A DNA stretch of 64,000 nt. Origin: Dysosmobacter sp. (GTDB taxonomy: Bacteria > Bacillota > Clostridia > Oscillospirales > Oscillospiraceae). Under the pieces are notes generated by a model. The model was not told where the DNA came from, did not search any database, and saw only the letters and a program-made list of their open reading frames with translations. The DNA lies in NCBI GenBank assembly GCA_026169195.1, contig JAPFEH010000051.1, positions 25,836-89,835 of the forward strand, written 5' to 3'. Below are positions 34,800 through 43,969 of this stretch, in pieces (position 1 is the stretch's first letter; each line of letters starts with the position of its first letter). Position numbers and translations under genes: made by a program.

Positions 34800-35708
34800 A
34801 TGTCCACAAAGGAAAAAGTCATAGCTCTCGGCTTCTTTGACGGCGTCCATCTCGGGCACGCCGCCCTGCTGCGGCGCACCGTGGAGGCCGCCGCGGCGCG
34901 CGGCGTCATCCCCGCAGTGTTCACCTTTGACCGGGTACCGAAGGAAGTCGTCACCGGAATCCCCTGCCCCCTGATCAACTCTCCTGACGACCGCAGGGAT
35001 CTGGTCCGCCGCCTGTACGGCATTCAGGACGTCATCATGGTTCCCTTTGATGATGAAATGCGGACCACCGCATGGGATGATTTTATTACGGAGATTCTGG
35101 TAAAACGGTACCACGCCGTTCATCTGGTGGCAGGCCATGACCACCACTTCGGTCACAAGAACCAAGGCTCTCCGGAACTGCTGACGCAAAAATGCGCGCA
35201 GCTGGGTCTGGGCTGCGACATCATCCCCAAGGTGGAGGTCGGGGGCATCACGGTCAGCTCCACCTATATCCGCCGTCTGGTGGAGCTTGGTCAAATCGAG
35301 CGCGCCAACGCCTTTCTGGGGCATCCCCATGTGCTGACGCAGGTGGTGCGCCACGGCCGCCGCATCGGACACACCATCGGCATTCCCACCGTGAATCTGG
35401 TGGCGCCGCCCCATGTGCTGGTTCCAAGTCACGGTGTTTATGCCACACGGGTAGTCCTGCCGGACGGGACCGCGCACCCCGCGGTTACCAACGTGGGCAC
35501 CCGTCCCACGGTGAACAACGGCCCGGATGTGACCGTGGAAGCGTGGCTTCTGGACTTTGACGGAGATCTGTACGGCCAGACCGTCCGCGTGGAATTCCTG
35601 CGCCACATTCGAGATGAGGTGCGCTTTGACTCTCTGGATGCGCTGAAAACCCAAATCGTGCGGGATGCGGATGCCACGCGCCTCTGCTTTCAGGAGCTGC
35701 CCTTATAA
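34800..35708 (+). CDS. ribF: Bifunctional riboflavin kinase / FAD synthetase RibF
   Basis: RibF (302 residues) turns riboflavin into FMN and FAD. The N-terminal adenylyltransferase domain starts with ALGFFDGVHLGHAALLRR (about 9-26) and has VSSTYIRRLV; the C-terminal riboflavin kinase domain has GRRIGHTIGIPTVNL and GVYATRVVLPDGTAHPAVTN. The ATG at 34800 follows GGAG. It is the last gene of the nusA-infB operon and is followed by a strong terminator. Confidence 0.95.
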   Translation: MSTKEKVIALGFFDGVHLGHAALLRRTVEAAAARGVIPAVFTFDRVPKEVVTGIPCPLINSPDDRRDLVRRLYGIQDVIMVPFDDEMRTTAWDDFITEILVKRYHAVHLVAGHDHHFGHKNQGSPELLTQKCAQLGLGCDIIPKVEVGGITVSSTYIRRLVELGQIERANAFLGHPHVLTQVVRHGRRIGHTIGIPTVNLVAPPHVLVPSHGVYATRVVLPDGTAHPAVTNVGTRPTVNNGPDVTVEAWLLDFDGDLYGQTVRVEFLRHIRDEVRFDSLDALKTQIVRDADATRLCFQELPL

Positions 35709-35755
35709 GAACGGGGCTGCACCGCCCGTTCCCGCCGCACCTGATCCATGATAAA

Positions 35756-35793
35756 GGAAGAACCGCGCAGGGAAATCCCTGCGCGGTTCTTCC
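35756..35793. terminator. Bidirectional terminator between ribF and the spoIIE unit
   Basis: GGAAGAACCGCGCAGGG/CCCTGCGCGGTTCTTCC is a 17-base-pair perfect hairpin followed by TTTAT on both strands. It serves the nusA-infB operon and the convergent spoIIE unit. Confidence 0.85.
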
Positions 35794-35794
35794 T

Positions 35795-36067
35795 TTATAT
35801 CAGCGCCGCAATGAGCCACACAAGGCCGATTCCGGCCGCCCCCATCGAGGTGTATACCGCCGGACTCAGATCCCTCCAGATCCGGCTGAAGCGTCCGTGG
35901 TCGCCGCCGGCATAATTGCGGGCGACCCGCCGCGCTTCCTCTACCAGCTCCTTCGACGTGACCCCCTCTCCGGCAGCGTCATTCCGCACAATAAAAATCG
36001 CCTGTTCAAAAAACCGCTGGTCCGGGGAATCCACCACCACGACCCGTCTGGAAATACCTTTCACCAT
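35795..36067 (-). CDS. Small protein with one C-terminal membrane helix, unknown function
   Basis: I do not recognise this 90-residue protein. A basic start (MVKGISRRVVVV) leads into a soluble part with DQRFFEQAIFIVRND and a charged helix SKELVEEARRVARNYAGG, and the last 20 residues form a membrane helix (TSMGAAGIGLVWLIAALI), so it is tail-anchored facing the cytoplasm. AGGAGG lies nine bases before the ATG. It follows spoIIE by 91 bases on the same strand and may share its sporulation-time expression; this is inference. Confidence 0.75.
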   Translation of the reverse strand: MVKGISRRVVVVDSPDQRFFEQAIFIVRNDAAGEGVTSKELVEEARRVARNYAGGDHGRFSRIWRDLSPAVYTSMGAAGIGLVWLIAALI

Positions 36068-36158
36068 ACGTCCATGCCTCCTGAAGTTGATAGTTCCAGT
36101 TTGCCGCAGCGGCAGGAACTTTATACCACCTCAGAAAATTTCGCCCCTATGGAAGCGC

Positions 36159-38195
36159 TCAGACCTCCCGGCTCTCCGGCTCCCAGTATAGCACCTGAAT
36201 CCCGCAGTCATCCTGCAGCCGCTCCCGCCGGATGCTCTCGGTCATCATCAAGCCTGCCAGAACCTGCGGGTCCTCACCTTCCCAGCCGGCCAGCAGGTTC
36301 TGAAGCCACTCGTCCCGTTCCGCATCTGCCACGCCGTCACTGACCATCACCACAAAGCTCCCCGGTTCCAGCGGCACCCGCGTCACATCCGGCGGCGCCG
36401 GAGTGCCCCGCAGTCCCGCCGGCAGGCTGCTGCCGGTGACCCGCCGCACAGCTCCGCCTTTTTTCAGATAGCTGGGAGCGGCTCCGTACTTATAAAACAC
36501 CGCTTCTCCTGCTGCCGGATCAAAGACGCACAGGTCAATGGTGGTAAAGCTGCCCGTCTCCGCCCCCCGCAGCGCCATGGCGTCGTTCAGCGTTTTCAGC
36601 GCCGCCTCCGGTTCGATCCCCGCCTCTAAAAACTGCCGCAAAAGGCGGCAGGTCAGCGCCGATTCTTTTCTGGCCGGTTCCCCGCTTCCCATGCCGTCTG
36701 CCAGCAGCAGGCACCAGACGCCCCCATCCTGCCGGAACGAGACCACCGTATCTCCGCAGGCACTCTCCCCTTCCTTGGGCCGCAGCGCCGCCCCGATCCG
36801 GCACACCGCATCCACAGCGCCGGATACCGGAACCGCCGCTCCCAGCCCCGCCGCCGTTGCCGTCAGCAATTCGCTGAGCTGGGCATACTGCCCCCGCGCG
36901 CTGCGGCGGGTCTCCTCCAGCTGCCTCCGGTACTGCTGCCGCAGCAGATACGCCGACAATTCTCCGTTGACTGCCGTCAGAAAATCGGGCAGGTGGATGC
37001 AGCGGCTTGTAAAATAACCGGGAAAATCCTTTGCCATGGCTCTTCCCCGCTCCAGAAGATAGGGCGTGGCGTCATTGAGCGCATTAAACGTGCCGGTATA
37101 CTCCCGCTGCCAGCAAAGGTCGCATAAGGCACAGCCCCGACAGACTCTTTCCGCAGCCCGGTCAAACACAATGGCCGGATTTTCCTCCGTGGACTGCGGT
37201 GTGTTCCGCCCCATGCTGTCATAGAGCTCCCGTAGCGCCGCTGCCGCCTTTGTCAGCCGCTCTTTCAGCTGAATACCGCCCAAAGCGGCTGTTTTTTCCG
37301 CCCGCTTGATCCGCTTGCCTCCGAACAGCCGCCCCGGCAGCAGCAGGAACATGCCCATTCCCATCAGCGCTTCCAGCAGCAGCGGGCGGGCAAAGGGATC
37401 GTTGGCAGGCAGCAAAACCGCCAGCGCCGCTGCCAGAAAGGCGCCTGACGCACCAATCCGCCGGCAGCCCTGCCGGCTTCCCGTCGCCAGTCCCGCAAGG
37501 CCGAAAACCGCCGTAAAAATCCCGCTGCCGCTGCCGGCGCACAGGTCTGCTGTCAATCCCAGGCCAAGACCTGCCCATGCCCCCGCCGTCGCTCCCCGCT
37601 CATAAGCGGTCCAAGCCAGCAGAGCGCACAGCAGCGTCCGTCCCACCGAAATTCCCTGAAGCTCCAGATCCCACAGCCCCAGCAGCAAGGCCGCACCCAA
37701 AAGCACGGTCCCGTCCGCTGAAGCGGGCGTTCCCTCCATTTCCAGTGCCGGACGAAACATCCATGCGGACACACCGGTCAGCACCGACGCGGTCAGGCAG
37801 GGCGTCAGCTTTTCCACAGGCGACAGCGACTGCACCACATAGATCCCCCATACCGCCAGAGACAAAAGCCCTGCCGTGACCGCCTGCACCTTCGGCCGCG
37901 CCAGCAGCGCGCTTCCCTGAAAGGCAGATGCCGCCGTCAAAATCAAAACCGCAATCGCCAGATGAGGCAGAGCGGCGGAAAACTCCAGAAACAGCAGCGC
38001 ACCCACGGCATTGCCGGCCAGAGCTGCCGCTCCCCACAGCCCCGGTCCGGCAGCCGCTGTCAGTCCCAGCGCAAACGGGGCGTACCCGCCGGCTGTCCGT
38101 CCGGCGGTCAGCGCCGCTCCCAGAAAAAAGCGGATGCCTGCGCCCAGCAGACGCGCCGCCTGCTCCCTTTGTAACGTAATCGGACCGTGTTCCAC
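36159..38195 (-). CDS. spoIIE: Stage II sporulation protein E (membrane PP2C phosphatase)
   Basis: SpoIIE (678 residues) dephosphorylates SpoIIAA and so activates sigma-F in the forespore; it also acts at the asymmetric septum. The N-terminal third has about ten membrane helices. A central region with CRGCALCDLCWQREYTG (about 333-349) follows, and the C-terminal PP2C domain shows LLADGMGSGEPARKESALTC (metal-binding Asp in DGMG), TTIDLCVFDP and FVVMVSDGVADAERDEWL. GTG at 38193-38195 was chosen because GGGAGGG lies seven bases upstream. This is the best evidence in the window that the organism can form endospores. Confidence 0.93.
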   Translation of the reverse strand: MEHGPITLQREQAARLLGAGIRFFLGAALTAGRTAGGYAPFALGLTAAAGPGLWGAAALAGNAVGALLFLEFSAALPHLAIAVLILTAASAFQGSALLARPKVQAVTAGLLSLAVWGIYVVQSLSPVEKLTPCLTASVLTGVSAWMFRPALEMEGTPASADGTVLLGAALLLGLWDLELQGISVGRTLLCALLAWTAYERGATAGAWAGLGLGLTADLCAGSGSGIFTAVFGLAGLATGSRQGCRRIGASGAFLAAALAVLLPANDPFARPLLLEALMGMGMFLLLPGRLFGGKRIKRAEKTAALGGIQLKERLTKAAAALRELYDSMGRNTPQSTEENPAIVFDRAAERVCRGCALCDLCWQREYTGTFNALNDATPYLLERGRAMAKDFPGYFTSRCIHLPDFLTAVNGELSAYLLRQQYRRQLEETRRSARGQYAQLSELLTATAAGLGAAVPVSGAVDAVCRIGAALRPKEGESACGDTVVSFRQDGGVWCLLLADGMGSGEPARKESALTCRLLRQFLEAGIEPEAALKTLNDAMALRGAETGSFTTIDLCVFDPAAGEAVFYKYGAAPSYLKKGGAVRRVTGSSLPAGLRGTPAPPDVTRVPLEPGSFVVMVSDGVADAERDEWLQNLLAGWEGEDPQVLAGLMMTESIRRERLQDDCGIQVLYWEPESREV

Positions 38196-38299
38196 AGCCT
38201 GTCCCTCCCGCAACGATGATTTTTCCTCATTTTACAAGATGAACGAAAAAAATCCCGTCGGGAAATGAAGGGACGCAAACCGGAACTTTCCCCGAAAAA

Positions 38300-38465
38300 A
38301 CGCTGCCCGTACGGGCAGCGTTCACGGCTGTTAAAAAAGGGCGTACCCCTTCCGCGCCTGCGGGCGGCCTGCGCAGCCGTTGGCAGCTTTGCTGCCTTAC
38401 GGATGCGGCGTACCCCTTGCGGGTAAACTCTGCGAGGCTTTTGACAGAAAACGGCTGTTCAGGCA
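38300..38465 (-). repeat. Structured non-coding element ending in a terminator
   Basis: On the minus strand this stretch starts with CAGCCGTTTTCTG, holds two copies of AGGGGTACGCC (about 38338-38348 and 38408-38418), a strong hairpin GGCAGC/GCTGCC within CCGTAAGGCAGCAAAGCTGC, further GC-rich hairpins, and returns to CAGCCGT before an AACGCTGCCC/GGGCAGCGTT terminator (38299-38322) with a T-run. It overlaps the stop codon of the gene at 38459. I read it as a dispersed repeat or structured 3' untranslated element; its function is unknown. Confidence 0.5.
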
Positions 38466-38914
38466 TCCGGCTTGACTCCGGTTCCATCGCTCTCTTCCAG
38501 CTTCGTGTACCTGCGGAACCAAACGGCAACCGCAGCTGCATCCACCACACTCAGCGCCGCAAGGAGGAGCACTGCCGCCTGACCGGCCTGCCTTGCGGGG
38601 CAAAGCCGAAGGACCACACCCATGAAAAGCAGCAGGAACATCAGGCTGAGCTGCATCAGATAGCTCACCGGCACAGCCAGTCTTCCGCATCTGCGGAACA
38701 TCCGCTGCCGCACCCGTCTGCCCCGTTCTCCTCTTTTTTGATCGTCTTCGAATGCCTCTTTGGAAAAGGAGACCCGCAGCCCCTGTATCATCAAATATCC
38801 CAGCAAACCGATCCAAAAAAGATCCGTCCACCAGTCCAAGGTCCGAAGGAGATAGAGCGCCAGACCGCCCGCCATCATAGCAGCCAGCAGTGTTTTCCAG
38901 CTGTACACCTTCAT
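38459..38914 (-). CDS. Membrane protein of unknown function
   Basis: I do not recognise this 151-residue protein. It has four membrane helices (about 7-24, 29-46, 78-100 and 108-130). A basic loop (SKEAFEDDQKRGERGRRVRQRMFRR) joins the second and third. AAGGAAGG lies six bases before the ATG at 38912-38914; a longer frame has no such site. It is monocistronic as far as I can see and is followed by the structured element at 38300-38465. Confidence 0.75.
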   Translation of the reverse strand: MKVYSWKTLLAAMMAGGLALYLLRTLDWWTDLFWIGLLGYLMIQGLRVSFSKEAFEDDQKRGERGRRVRQRMFRRCGRLAVPVSYLMQLSLMFLLLFMGVVLRLCPARQAGQAAVLLLAALSVVDAAAVAVWFRRYTKLEESDGTGVKPDA

Positions 38915-39051
38915 CGGTACCCTTCCTTTCCAACGCAAGCCCTGCCTTCTGCTTTTCAGTATCGCAGATTCCTGACGGTATGTCAACGCAGCGGGATCGG
39001 GCTGCGAAACACCGCCATCTGGAAAGCGGCCCCTGCAAAAGTCTCCTTGCT

Positions 39052-39089
39052 GAAAGCAGGACGCCGGTCTCAGCCGGCGCCCTGCTTTC
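39052..39089 (-). terminator. Terminator of the MMPL operon
   Basis: GAAAGCAGG.CGCCGG faces CCGGCG.CCTGCTTTC in a long hairpin with one bulge per side, 55 bases past the MMPL stop codon. The sequence after it on the minus strand (AGCAAGGAG) lacks a T-run. Confidence 0.6.
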
Positions 39090-39143
39090 TGTTCAGATGG
39101 TTACGTGCCCTGCGCATGGGCTCCGCTCTATCCGGCAGCATCT

Positions 39144-41255
39144 TTATTTGGAGGAAGCTGCCGGCGTCTTCGTCCCGTCAGACTGACACGCAGCCTGACG
39201 CCAGTGCAGACTGGTCTTCTGGAACAACGGCTCACAGACACACAGCACCGGCGGCATGATCAGCATGCTGATGACCGCCGAGATCAGCGCCCCCCGCGCC
39301 AGCATCATGCAAATGGAGCTGATGATCTCAATTTCCGAAATGATGCCAACCCCCAGCGTCGCGCAGAACAGCACCAGCGAGCTGGTGATGATGGACGCAT
39401 CCGAGGAGGCAGCGGCAATGCAGATGGACTCCTCCCTGCTCTTTCCGGACCGCAGCTCCTCCCGAAAACGGGTCGCCATCAAAATCGCATAGTCCACTGT
39501 GGCTCCCAGCTGAACACAGCCAATGATCGTGGGCGACACAAAGGGAATCACCGTTCCGGTAAAATAAGGAATTCCCTGATTGATGAAAATTGCCAGCTCA
39601 ATGGCGGCCACCAGCACGACCGGCATGGAAAGAGAGCGGAACACCGCCATGATAATCAGGAAAATGGCGGCAAGCGAGATGTAGTTGGTCACTTTGAAAT
39701 CCACGGAGGAGGTACTGATCAGATCATCGGTCAGGGCAGCCTCTCCGGTCATCAGCGCCTCCGGATCATACTGCTTGACGATCTGCTCCAGCTGCGCCAG
39801 CTGCACCGTGGCCTGATCGGAAGCCGTCGGACAGGAGGAATTGACCATCATCATTTGCCATCCGCCCTGCTTCAGCATATCCCGCAGATCCTCCGGAATG
39901 AAAAAATCCGGAATCCCTGTGCCCAGCATGGCATGGTAGGAGAGGACGGAGGTGACGCCCTCCACCTCATCCACTTCCTGCTCCAGCCGGTTCATCTCCG
40001 TGGAGGAGAGATCATCCCGCAGCAGGATAAAATGAGACGACGCCATATCATAATCCGTTTTCAGCTTGTTGTTGGCAACGATGGACGCCATATCCTGCGG
40101 CAAGGCCTCATCCAGCTTGTAGTAGACAGCCGTGTGGTTCTGCGCATACACTGCCGGCAAAAACAAGATCAGAAACACCGCCACAAATGCCCGCCGGTGG
40201 CGGATGATCCATTGATTCATCCTTCCAAAATCCGGAATCAGAGTCCGGTGCTTGCGGCGTTCGATCTGTTTATCAAACATCAGCAGCAGCGCGGGCAGCA
40301 CCAGAACCACGGTGGCAACGCCCAGCACCACGCCCTTTGCCATGACGATGCCGATATCACGGCCCAGTGTCAGCTGCATAAAGCACAGTGCGACAAAGCC
40401 GGCAATGGTCGTCAGGCTGGATCCGGAAAGGGAGGTGAACGCCGCCACGATGGCTTCCGCCATCGCGTCCCGCGGGTCCTCGTGAGTCTGGCGTTCCTCC
40501 CGGTACCGGTGATAAAGGAAGATGGAGTAGTCCATGGTAACGCCCAACTGAAGAACTGCCGCAATGGCCTGCGTGATATAGGAGATCTCTCCCAAAATGA
40601 TATTGGTGCCGAAATTATAAAGGATCGCAATGCCGATGCTCAGCAAAAATACAAACGGAAGCACCACAGACTCCATGGTCAGGGACATCGCCGCCAGCGA
40701 AAGCAGCACCGCCAGCCCCACATAGACCGGCAGCTCCCGATCCACCAGATCTTTCGTATCCTTGATGACCACAGAGAAGCCTGCCAGAAAGCACTTTTCA
40801 TTGCACAAGGACCGCACCGCGTCAATGGCTGCCATCGTCTCTTCTGCTGCGCCGGATTTTTCATATTGAATAATCATCATCGTAGAATCGCCGGCATAGA
40901 ACAGATCCCGCAGTGCAGCAGGGATCATGTCTGTGGGAATCTGGATTCCCACGGCGTTGCTGAGCCAGATGGCGCTGGAAACACCGGGAACCCGCTGAAT
41001 CTCCCGGATGAGATCATTGGTATAGGCAGCCGGCATTCCTTCCACGATCAGCATACTGGTGGCTGCCATATGGAAAGGCTCCTCCAAAAGCCGTTCTCCC
41101 TGAACCGAATCCAGCTCTTCCGGCAGATACGACAAAATATCATAGTTCACCCGGGTTCCCACATAGCCAAGCACAGAGGGGATCAGCAGCAGTCCCGCAA
41201 CCAGCGCCACCAGCTTCGGTCTGCGGGTCAGCGCGTGGGCAATTTTTTCAATCAT
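39144..41255 (-). CDS. MMPL/RND superfamily exporter
   Basis: This 703-residue protein has about twelve membrane helices in two repeats, each with a large extracytoplasmic loop after the first helix. The paired motifs TMDYSIFLYHRYREER (first half) and TVDYAILMATRFREEL (second half) are the proton-relay helices of MMPL transporters. Gram-positive MMPL proteins export lipids or peptides. The start follows GAGGGGG. It lies 15 bases downstream of the large coiled-coil gene, and two TetR genes are divergent, so these four probably form one regulated export system. Confidence 0.92.
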   Translation of the reverse strand: MIEKIAHALTRRPKLVALVAGLLLIPSVLGYVGTRVNYDILSYLPEELDSVQGERLLEEPFHMAATSMLIVEGMPAAYTNDLIREIQRVPGVSSAIWLSNAVGIQIPTDMIPAALRDLFYAGDSTMMIIQYEKSGAAEETMAAIDAVRSLCNEKCFLAGFSVVIKDTKDLVDRELPVYVGLAVLLSLAAMSLTMESVVLPFVFLLSIGIAILYNFGTNIILGEISYITQAIAAVLQLGVTMDYSIFLYHRYREERQTHEDPRDAMAEAIVAAFTSLSGSSLTTIAGFVALCFMQLTLGRDIGIVMAKGVVLGVATVVLVLPALLLMFDKQIERRKHRTLIPDFGRMNQWIIRHRRAFVAVFLILFLPAVYAQNHTAVYYKLDEALPQDMASIVANNKLKTDYDMASSHFILLRDDLSSTEMNRLEQEVDEVEGVTSVLSYHAMLGTGIPDFFIPEDLRDMLKQGGWQMMMVNSSCPTASDQATVQLAQLEQIVKQYDPEALMTGEAALTDDLISTSSVDFKVTNYISLAAIFLIIMAVFRSLSMPVVLVAAIELAIFINQGIPYFTGTVIPFVSPTIIGCVQLGATVDYAILMATRFREELRSGKSREESICIAAASSDASIITSSLVLFCATLGVGIISEIEIISSICMMLARGALISAVISMLIMPPVLCVCEPLFQKTSLHWRQAACQSDGTKTPAASSK

Positions 41256-41270
41256 GGAATCCCCCTCTTC

Positions 41271-43829
41271 TTACCGGAACAGCCCCGTGATCGCATTCCA
41301 AAAATCACGGAACATCTGCCCCACCCGGCCCCGGAAGGTCACGGATTCCTTCTCCGCCTGACCGGTCTGCTTTGCAGCAGCATCCTCAGACGCTTTGATC
41401 TCCTGCGTGCGAATCAACACCTGAATGCTGGCGGGCGCAGGATTTTCTGCCGACGTTAAAGACACCGCCTCTGCGGTTGCATCCATCAGCAGCATATGGT
41501 TGATCTCTCCGGTATACTCCTTCCACGTATCTTCAATGATGCCGTTGATGGTCTCCTTCGCTGTTTTCACGTCCTTCACGGCATCTGTGCTCCGTGCCGT
41601 GCGCCGCAAGGTCTCCGCCAGCCCTTCCAGACTCTTTTTTGTGCCTGCGTCCAGCTGCGTCCCCGCGTTTTTCGCCAGTGAGCGGAACGAGGTCAAAAAT
41701 CCGTGGGTGTCTCCGGTCATGGTCACCAGATCACGAACCAGCGTTTTGGTATCCTGCAAGGTATCCCGAAGTCCGGGAACCTGATCGCTGATGGTGTCAT
41801 CCAGCGATTGAATGTCCCGCAGCAGCGTATCCAGACGGTCAAGAATCTCCCGTCCCACGCCGGCAGCGGTATCCAAATGCCCCAGCGTCACATCGGTTTT
41901 TCCCACAAGCCCGCTGAGGTCTCCCGTCAGACCGCCGCTGCCCATGTGGCCCAACAGATTCCCTAAGTTTTCCAGCAATCCAGAGATTCTGGAGAGGTCG
42001 TGGTCCTCCCCCAGCGTGCAGAGCATCCCGCCGGTTTTGATGTATGTATTCTTTTCAGCGAGGATCTTCCCGATCTGCTGGGGAGTTTTCTGATCGTCCG
42101 GCAGGCTGTTGATATCATGGAGCATCAGCATGGCGGCAAAAAAATCCGCTTTTTTCATAGGCTGCCCGACACTGCCGCAGATGGCAGTGTAGACCTGCTC
42201 CATAATGGCCAGCTGCGGTTTGGCGGCGGCATATTGCGCCGCCTCTTTCTCACTGATCTTCTGTGCAGCCACCAGATATGCCAATGCCTGCTCATCCGTC
42301 AGCGCGGGGTTGGCCGCTTTGACGGCGGCAATTCCTGCGTCGACCGTCTGGATCTTTTGGAGCAGCACAGCAGCCTCCGAAGCGGACGCGGCGCTTCCGC
42401 CGGCAATCAGGGCAGCCGCCTGATACTGTTCATACCCGATGGACGATGCAGGTGCGCCCTGCCCGTTCTCTGCCACACCGGCCCAAACCGTTTCCAGCTG
42501 CTGCACCTGCGCCAAGACCGCATCCAGCCGCTGTCCCTGAATCTGGATCTTCTTCTGGATCTCCGGAGGCAGCTGGGAAATGATTCCTCCATTGATGCGG
42601 ATGTCCAGCAGTCCCAGCGTTTCCTTCAATTCCTGCAAGCTGTCCTGCAGTCTTTTCAGATCGGTGCCCAGCTGGTCCAAATGGCTTTCCATATCGCCGC
42701 TGCCGGAGCGAATGCGCTTGATATCCTGCTGCAAATCCTTCAGGCAATCGTCTACATCATCCAAATTCTTCCGAAGGCTGACAGCGGTTTCCGCAACTTC
42801 AGACAACGAATCTGTGACCTCCTTGACGGAATCGTCCGCATTGTCCAGATGCCCCGGCATGGTGTTGAGACTGTGGTTCAGGTCTTCGAGGTCCTGCAAA
42901 ACCTGATCGCCGTCTGCATAGATCTGCTCTTTCCCGCTGGAGATGGTATCTCTGGCCTGATTCAGCTCATCCAGCCCGTTTGCCGTATCCCGCAGGCTGT
43001 CGCCCAGAGTGGAAAACGAATCCAGCAGGGTGTCCAGACTTCCGGACAGAGCCTGATAGTCCTCTTCCAGATCCTCCTTCCTCTGGCTCAGCTTTGAAAT
43101 TTCCTCCAGCTGCCCCAGCGTGGCAGGCACCATCAAAAACGTCGCTCCGTCAAAGGAGAAATCCTCGCAGCCCACCCGAATCACAAAATGCTGCTCCTCT
43201 CCGGGAAGTGCCACAAACAGAACCGCCCGCAGGTTGCCAATCAGCTGCACCTGCGCTCCGGGAGCCTCCAGCGACAAAATGTTGTCCTGATTGAACACCG
43301 CCATCGCTTCCAGCGTATAGTTGTTGCGGGCATATTCGCTGGCCGCCTCATTGGGAAGTGCATCAATGGAAATTTCCACCACCCCCGTTTTTCCCGCCAG
43401 ATCTTCCGCACGGGCGGGCACGCCGTTCAAGGTGTAGGAAACGGAAAGGCGCCAAGGCAGCGCTTCAAAGGGCGCTGCGGTTTTTCCTTCAAAATAGAAA
43501 TGCGCAGGCGCAGCATTCCCAAAGGAAAAGGTGGTCACTCCGTCTTTCACCTGAGGATCGGTTCCATCCGTCAGATTGACCACCTCGTCATAGACGCCGT
43601 GATCCGTCAATACGGCAGCGCCGTTGAGCGTGTAGCTTTTGACCACGCTGCCCTCCAGCAGATTTCCATAGTAATCCAGTGTGGCATAATATGCCTCATC
43701 ATAAGTCGGCAGCACACGATCTCCGATCGGCTCTGCCGCTGCCGCCGGAATCACGCAGGCTGCTGACAACAGCACTGCCAGCAGCAGGGAAAGTCCCCGC
43801 GCGCTCCATGTATGCGTCTGGTGTTTCAT
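41271..43829 (-). CDS. Large exported coiled-coil protein (YhgE/Pip-like), partner of the MMPL exporter
   Basis: This 852-residue protein has a signal peptide (residues 1-32, cleavage after AAAA), an N-terminal beta-rich domain of about 230 residues and a long region rich in heptad patterns (about 235-780), such as LDTLLDSFSTLGDSLRDTAN and LDQLGTDLKRLQDSLQELKE. The end carries a short amphipathic stretch FRDFWNAITGLF. It resembles the exported coiled-coil proteins found with MMPL or YhgE exporters; its role could be to bridge the exporter to the cell surface. The ATG at 43827-43829 follows GGAGGGG. It is the first gene of the unit. Confidence 0.75.
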   Translation of the reverse strand: MKHQTHTWSARGLSLLLAVLLSAACVIPAAAAEPIGDRVLPTYDEAYYATLDYYGNLLEGSVVKSYTLNGAAVLTDHGVYDEVVNLTDGTDPQVKDGVTTFSFGNAAPAHFYFEGKTAAPFEALPWRLSVSYTLNGVPARAEDLAGKTGVVEISIDALPNEAASEYARNNYTLEAMAVFNQDNILSLEAPGAQVQLIGNLRAVLFVALPGEEQHFVIRVGCEDFSFDGATFLMVPATLGQLEEISKLSQRKEDLEEDYQALSGSLDTLLDSFSTLGDSLRDTANGLDELNQARDTISSGKEQIYADGDQVLQDLEDLNHSLNTMPGHLDNADDSVKEVTDSLSEVAETAVSLRKNLDDVDDCLKDLQQDIKRIRSGSGDMESHLDQLGTDLKRLQDSLQELKETLGLLDIRINGGIISQLPPEIQKKIQIQGQRLDAVLAQVQQLETVWAGVAENGQGAPASSIGYEQYQAAALIAGGSAASASEAAVLLQKIQTVDAGIAAVKAANPALTDEQALAYLVAAQKISEKEAAQYAAAKPQLAIMEQVYTAICGSVGQPMKKADFFAAMLMLHDINSLPDDQKTPQQIGKILAEKNTYIKTGGMLCTLGEDHDLSRISGLLENLGNLLGHMGSGGLTGDLSGLVGKTDVTLGHLDTAAGVGREILDRLDTLLRDIQSLDDTISDQVPGLRDTLQDTKTLVRDLVTMTGDTHGFLTSFRSLAKNAGTQLDAGTKKSLEGLAETLRRTARSTDAVKDVKTAKETINGIIEDTWKEYTGEINHMLLMDATAEAVSLTSAENPAPASIQVLIRTQEIKASEDAAAKQTGQAEKESVTFRGRVGQMFRDFWNAITGLFR

Positions 43830-43848
43830 AATCCCCTCCATATAATCG

Positions 43849-43897
43849 ACAATTATTGTATAAAATGTTTTTGTTGATTTATAGAATCAGATTGATT
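43849..43897. promoter_or_regulatory. Inverted repeats in the divergent TetR/MMPL promoter region
   Basis: ACAATTATTGT (43849-43859) and AATCA-GAT-TGATT (43885-43897) are two short palindromes in the 140-base divergent region. The second lies inside the spacer and at the -10 box of the TetR promoter, and the first lies at the MMPL-side promoter. They are plausible binding sites for one or both TetR proteins. Confidence 0.5.
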
Positions 43898-43902
43898 ATA
43901 AT
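43874..43902 (+). promoter_or_regulatory. Promoter of the TetR gene pair
   Basis: TTGATT (43874-43879), a 17-base spacer and a perfect TATAAT (43897-43902) lie 68 bases before the first tetR start. Confidence 0.75.
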
Positions 43903-43969
43903 GAGAAATCAGAGAACCCGTCAATGGGCAAATCAGGCCAAATGCCCAAATTTCTGGAGGAATGATACG

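Noticed and set aside
38216..38460. A tRNA or small gene between spoIIE and the next gene
   Set aside because: No cloverleaf or open frame with a ribosome binding site could be formed; only the structured repeat-like element is seen.
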